A DNA stretch of 23,757 bases from JBAUHN01 sp049680295 (lineage in GTDB: Bacteria > Pseudomonadota > Alphaproteobacteria > Rhodobacterales > Rhodobacteraceae): the NCBI GenBank assembly GCA_049680295.1, contig JBAUHN010000402.1, positions 1 to 23,757 on the forward strand, read 5' to 3'. Below the pieces are notes generated by a model that saw only the letters and a program-made list of their open reading frames with translations, did no database searches and was not told the origin of the DNA. Numbering within the stretch: the stretch's first letter is position 1; every line of letters begins with the position of its first letter. Shown piece after piece: positions 23,426-23,757 of this stretch. A program made the translations under genes and the position numbers.

Positions 23426-23757
23426 GAGAACGTCTTTCTGGGGTCAAATGCGTCGCGGATGCCTTCGAATATGAACACCAGCAGCGACAGCATGATGGCG
23501 AATGTGAAAAACGCGGTGAACGCCAGCCACGGGGCTTGCAGGTTTTGCTTGGCCTGCAATGTCAATTCGCCCAGCGACGGGGCCGAGGACGGCAGACCGA
23601 AGCCCAGAAAATCCAAAATCGCGAGGGTCGATATGGTGCCGGTAATGATAAACGGCAGCATTGTCAGCATCGCGACCATCGCGTTGGGCAGCATATGGCG
23701 GAACATGATCGTCATGTTGCTGACCCCCAAAGCCCTCGCCGCCCGCACGTATTCCAG
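23422..23757 (-). CDS. yejE: Peptide ABC transporter permease, C-terminal part (YejE type, cut by window end)
   Basis: The frame is open to the window edge; 111 residues are visible. They contain the cytoplasmic EAA loop (LEYVRAARALGVSNMTIMFR, HMLPNA), where the ATPase docks, then at least two membrane segments (MLTMLPFIITGTISTLAIL and WLAFTAFFTFAIMLSLLVF) and the family end GIRDAFDPRKTFS. It belongs to the DppC/OppC/YejE permeases. The stop overlaps the yejF start by 4 bp. The rest of the operon (yejB and a binding protein) should lie beyond the window. Confidence 0.88.
   Translation of the reverse strand: MEYVRAARALGVSNMTIMFRHMLPNAMVAMLTMLPFIITGTISTLAILDFLGFGLPSSAPSLGELTLQAKQNLQAPWLAFTAFFTFAIMLSLLVFIFEGIRDAFDPRKTFS

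Overview
The window reads as ordinary chromosomal DNA of an alphaproteobacterium, most likely a marine Rhodobacteraceae (Roseobacter group). The grounds are the Ala/Pro/Glu-rich tail on ribosomal protein S16, a TrmD with an N-terminal extension, a cysteine-free L31, a MipZ division-site ATPase, an FnrL-type regulator next to a universal stress protein, and a TRAP transporter operon. Gene density is high. I see no prophage, insertion sequence, CRISPR array, toxin-antitoxin pair or defence island. The genus assignment is inference from protein character only.

Layout. (1) 1-3887: translation block rpsP (5' part missing), a small membrane protein, rimM and trmD, then rsgA on the opposite strand, then rplS and rpmE. 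Intrinsic terminators follow rpsP and rpmE. (2) 3888-5539: mipZ between two intergenic regions; the second, about 620 bp, has no convincing gene. (3) 5540-7257: a solitary Tat-exported family-5 solute-binding protein and a probably bidirectional terminator. (4) 7313-11971, minus strand: a TRAP operon dctP-dctQ-dctM followed by a benzoate-CoA-ligase-family enzyme, which looks like an aromatic-acid uptake-and-activation unit. (5) 12209-15324: a CAU-anticodon tRNA, then the haem genes hemE and hemC (divergent) and hemF (convergent to hemC). (6) 15380-17553, minus strand: a short-chain dehydrogenase lacking the catalytic lysine, an RsmC-like rRNA methyltransferase and clpS. (7) 17641-20068, plus strand: a HAD hydrolase and a D,D-carboxypeptidase with a C-terminal SPOR domain. 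(8) 20172-21791: a tandem-domain universal stress protein and, convergent to it, the oxygen sensor fnrL; a candidate FNR site lies upstream of the stress gene. (9) 21848-23757, minus strand: the end of a Yej-type peptide ABC transporter (double ATPase yejF, and the C-terminus of permease yejE running off the window).

How the parts work together. The first block supplies ribosomal proteins (S16, L19, L31) and 30S/tRNA maturation factors (RimM, TrmD, RsgA). HemC, HemE and HemF catalyse successive parts of the route from porphobilinogen to protoporphyrinogen; HemF needs oxygen, and an oxygen-sensing FnrL lies about 6 kb away. The TRAP genes and the CoA ligase form one co-directional unit whose start and whose dctP-dctQ junction both carry dyads, as expected for a regulated uptake operon.

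No clearly new multi-gene system is visible. The best leads are the SDR with altered catalytic motifs, the TRAP/CoA-ligase unit without ring-cleavage genes, the dyad at the usp ribosome-binding site, the palindrome inside the hemE promoter spacer, and the small two-cysteine membrane protein translationally coupled to rimM.
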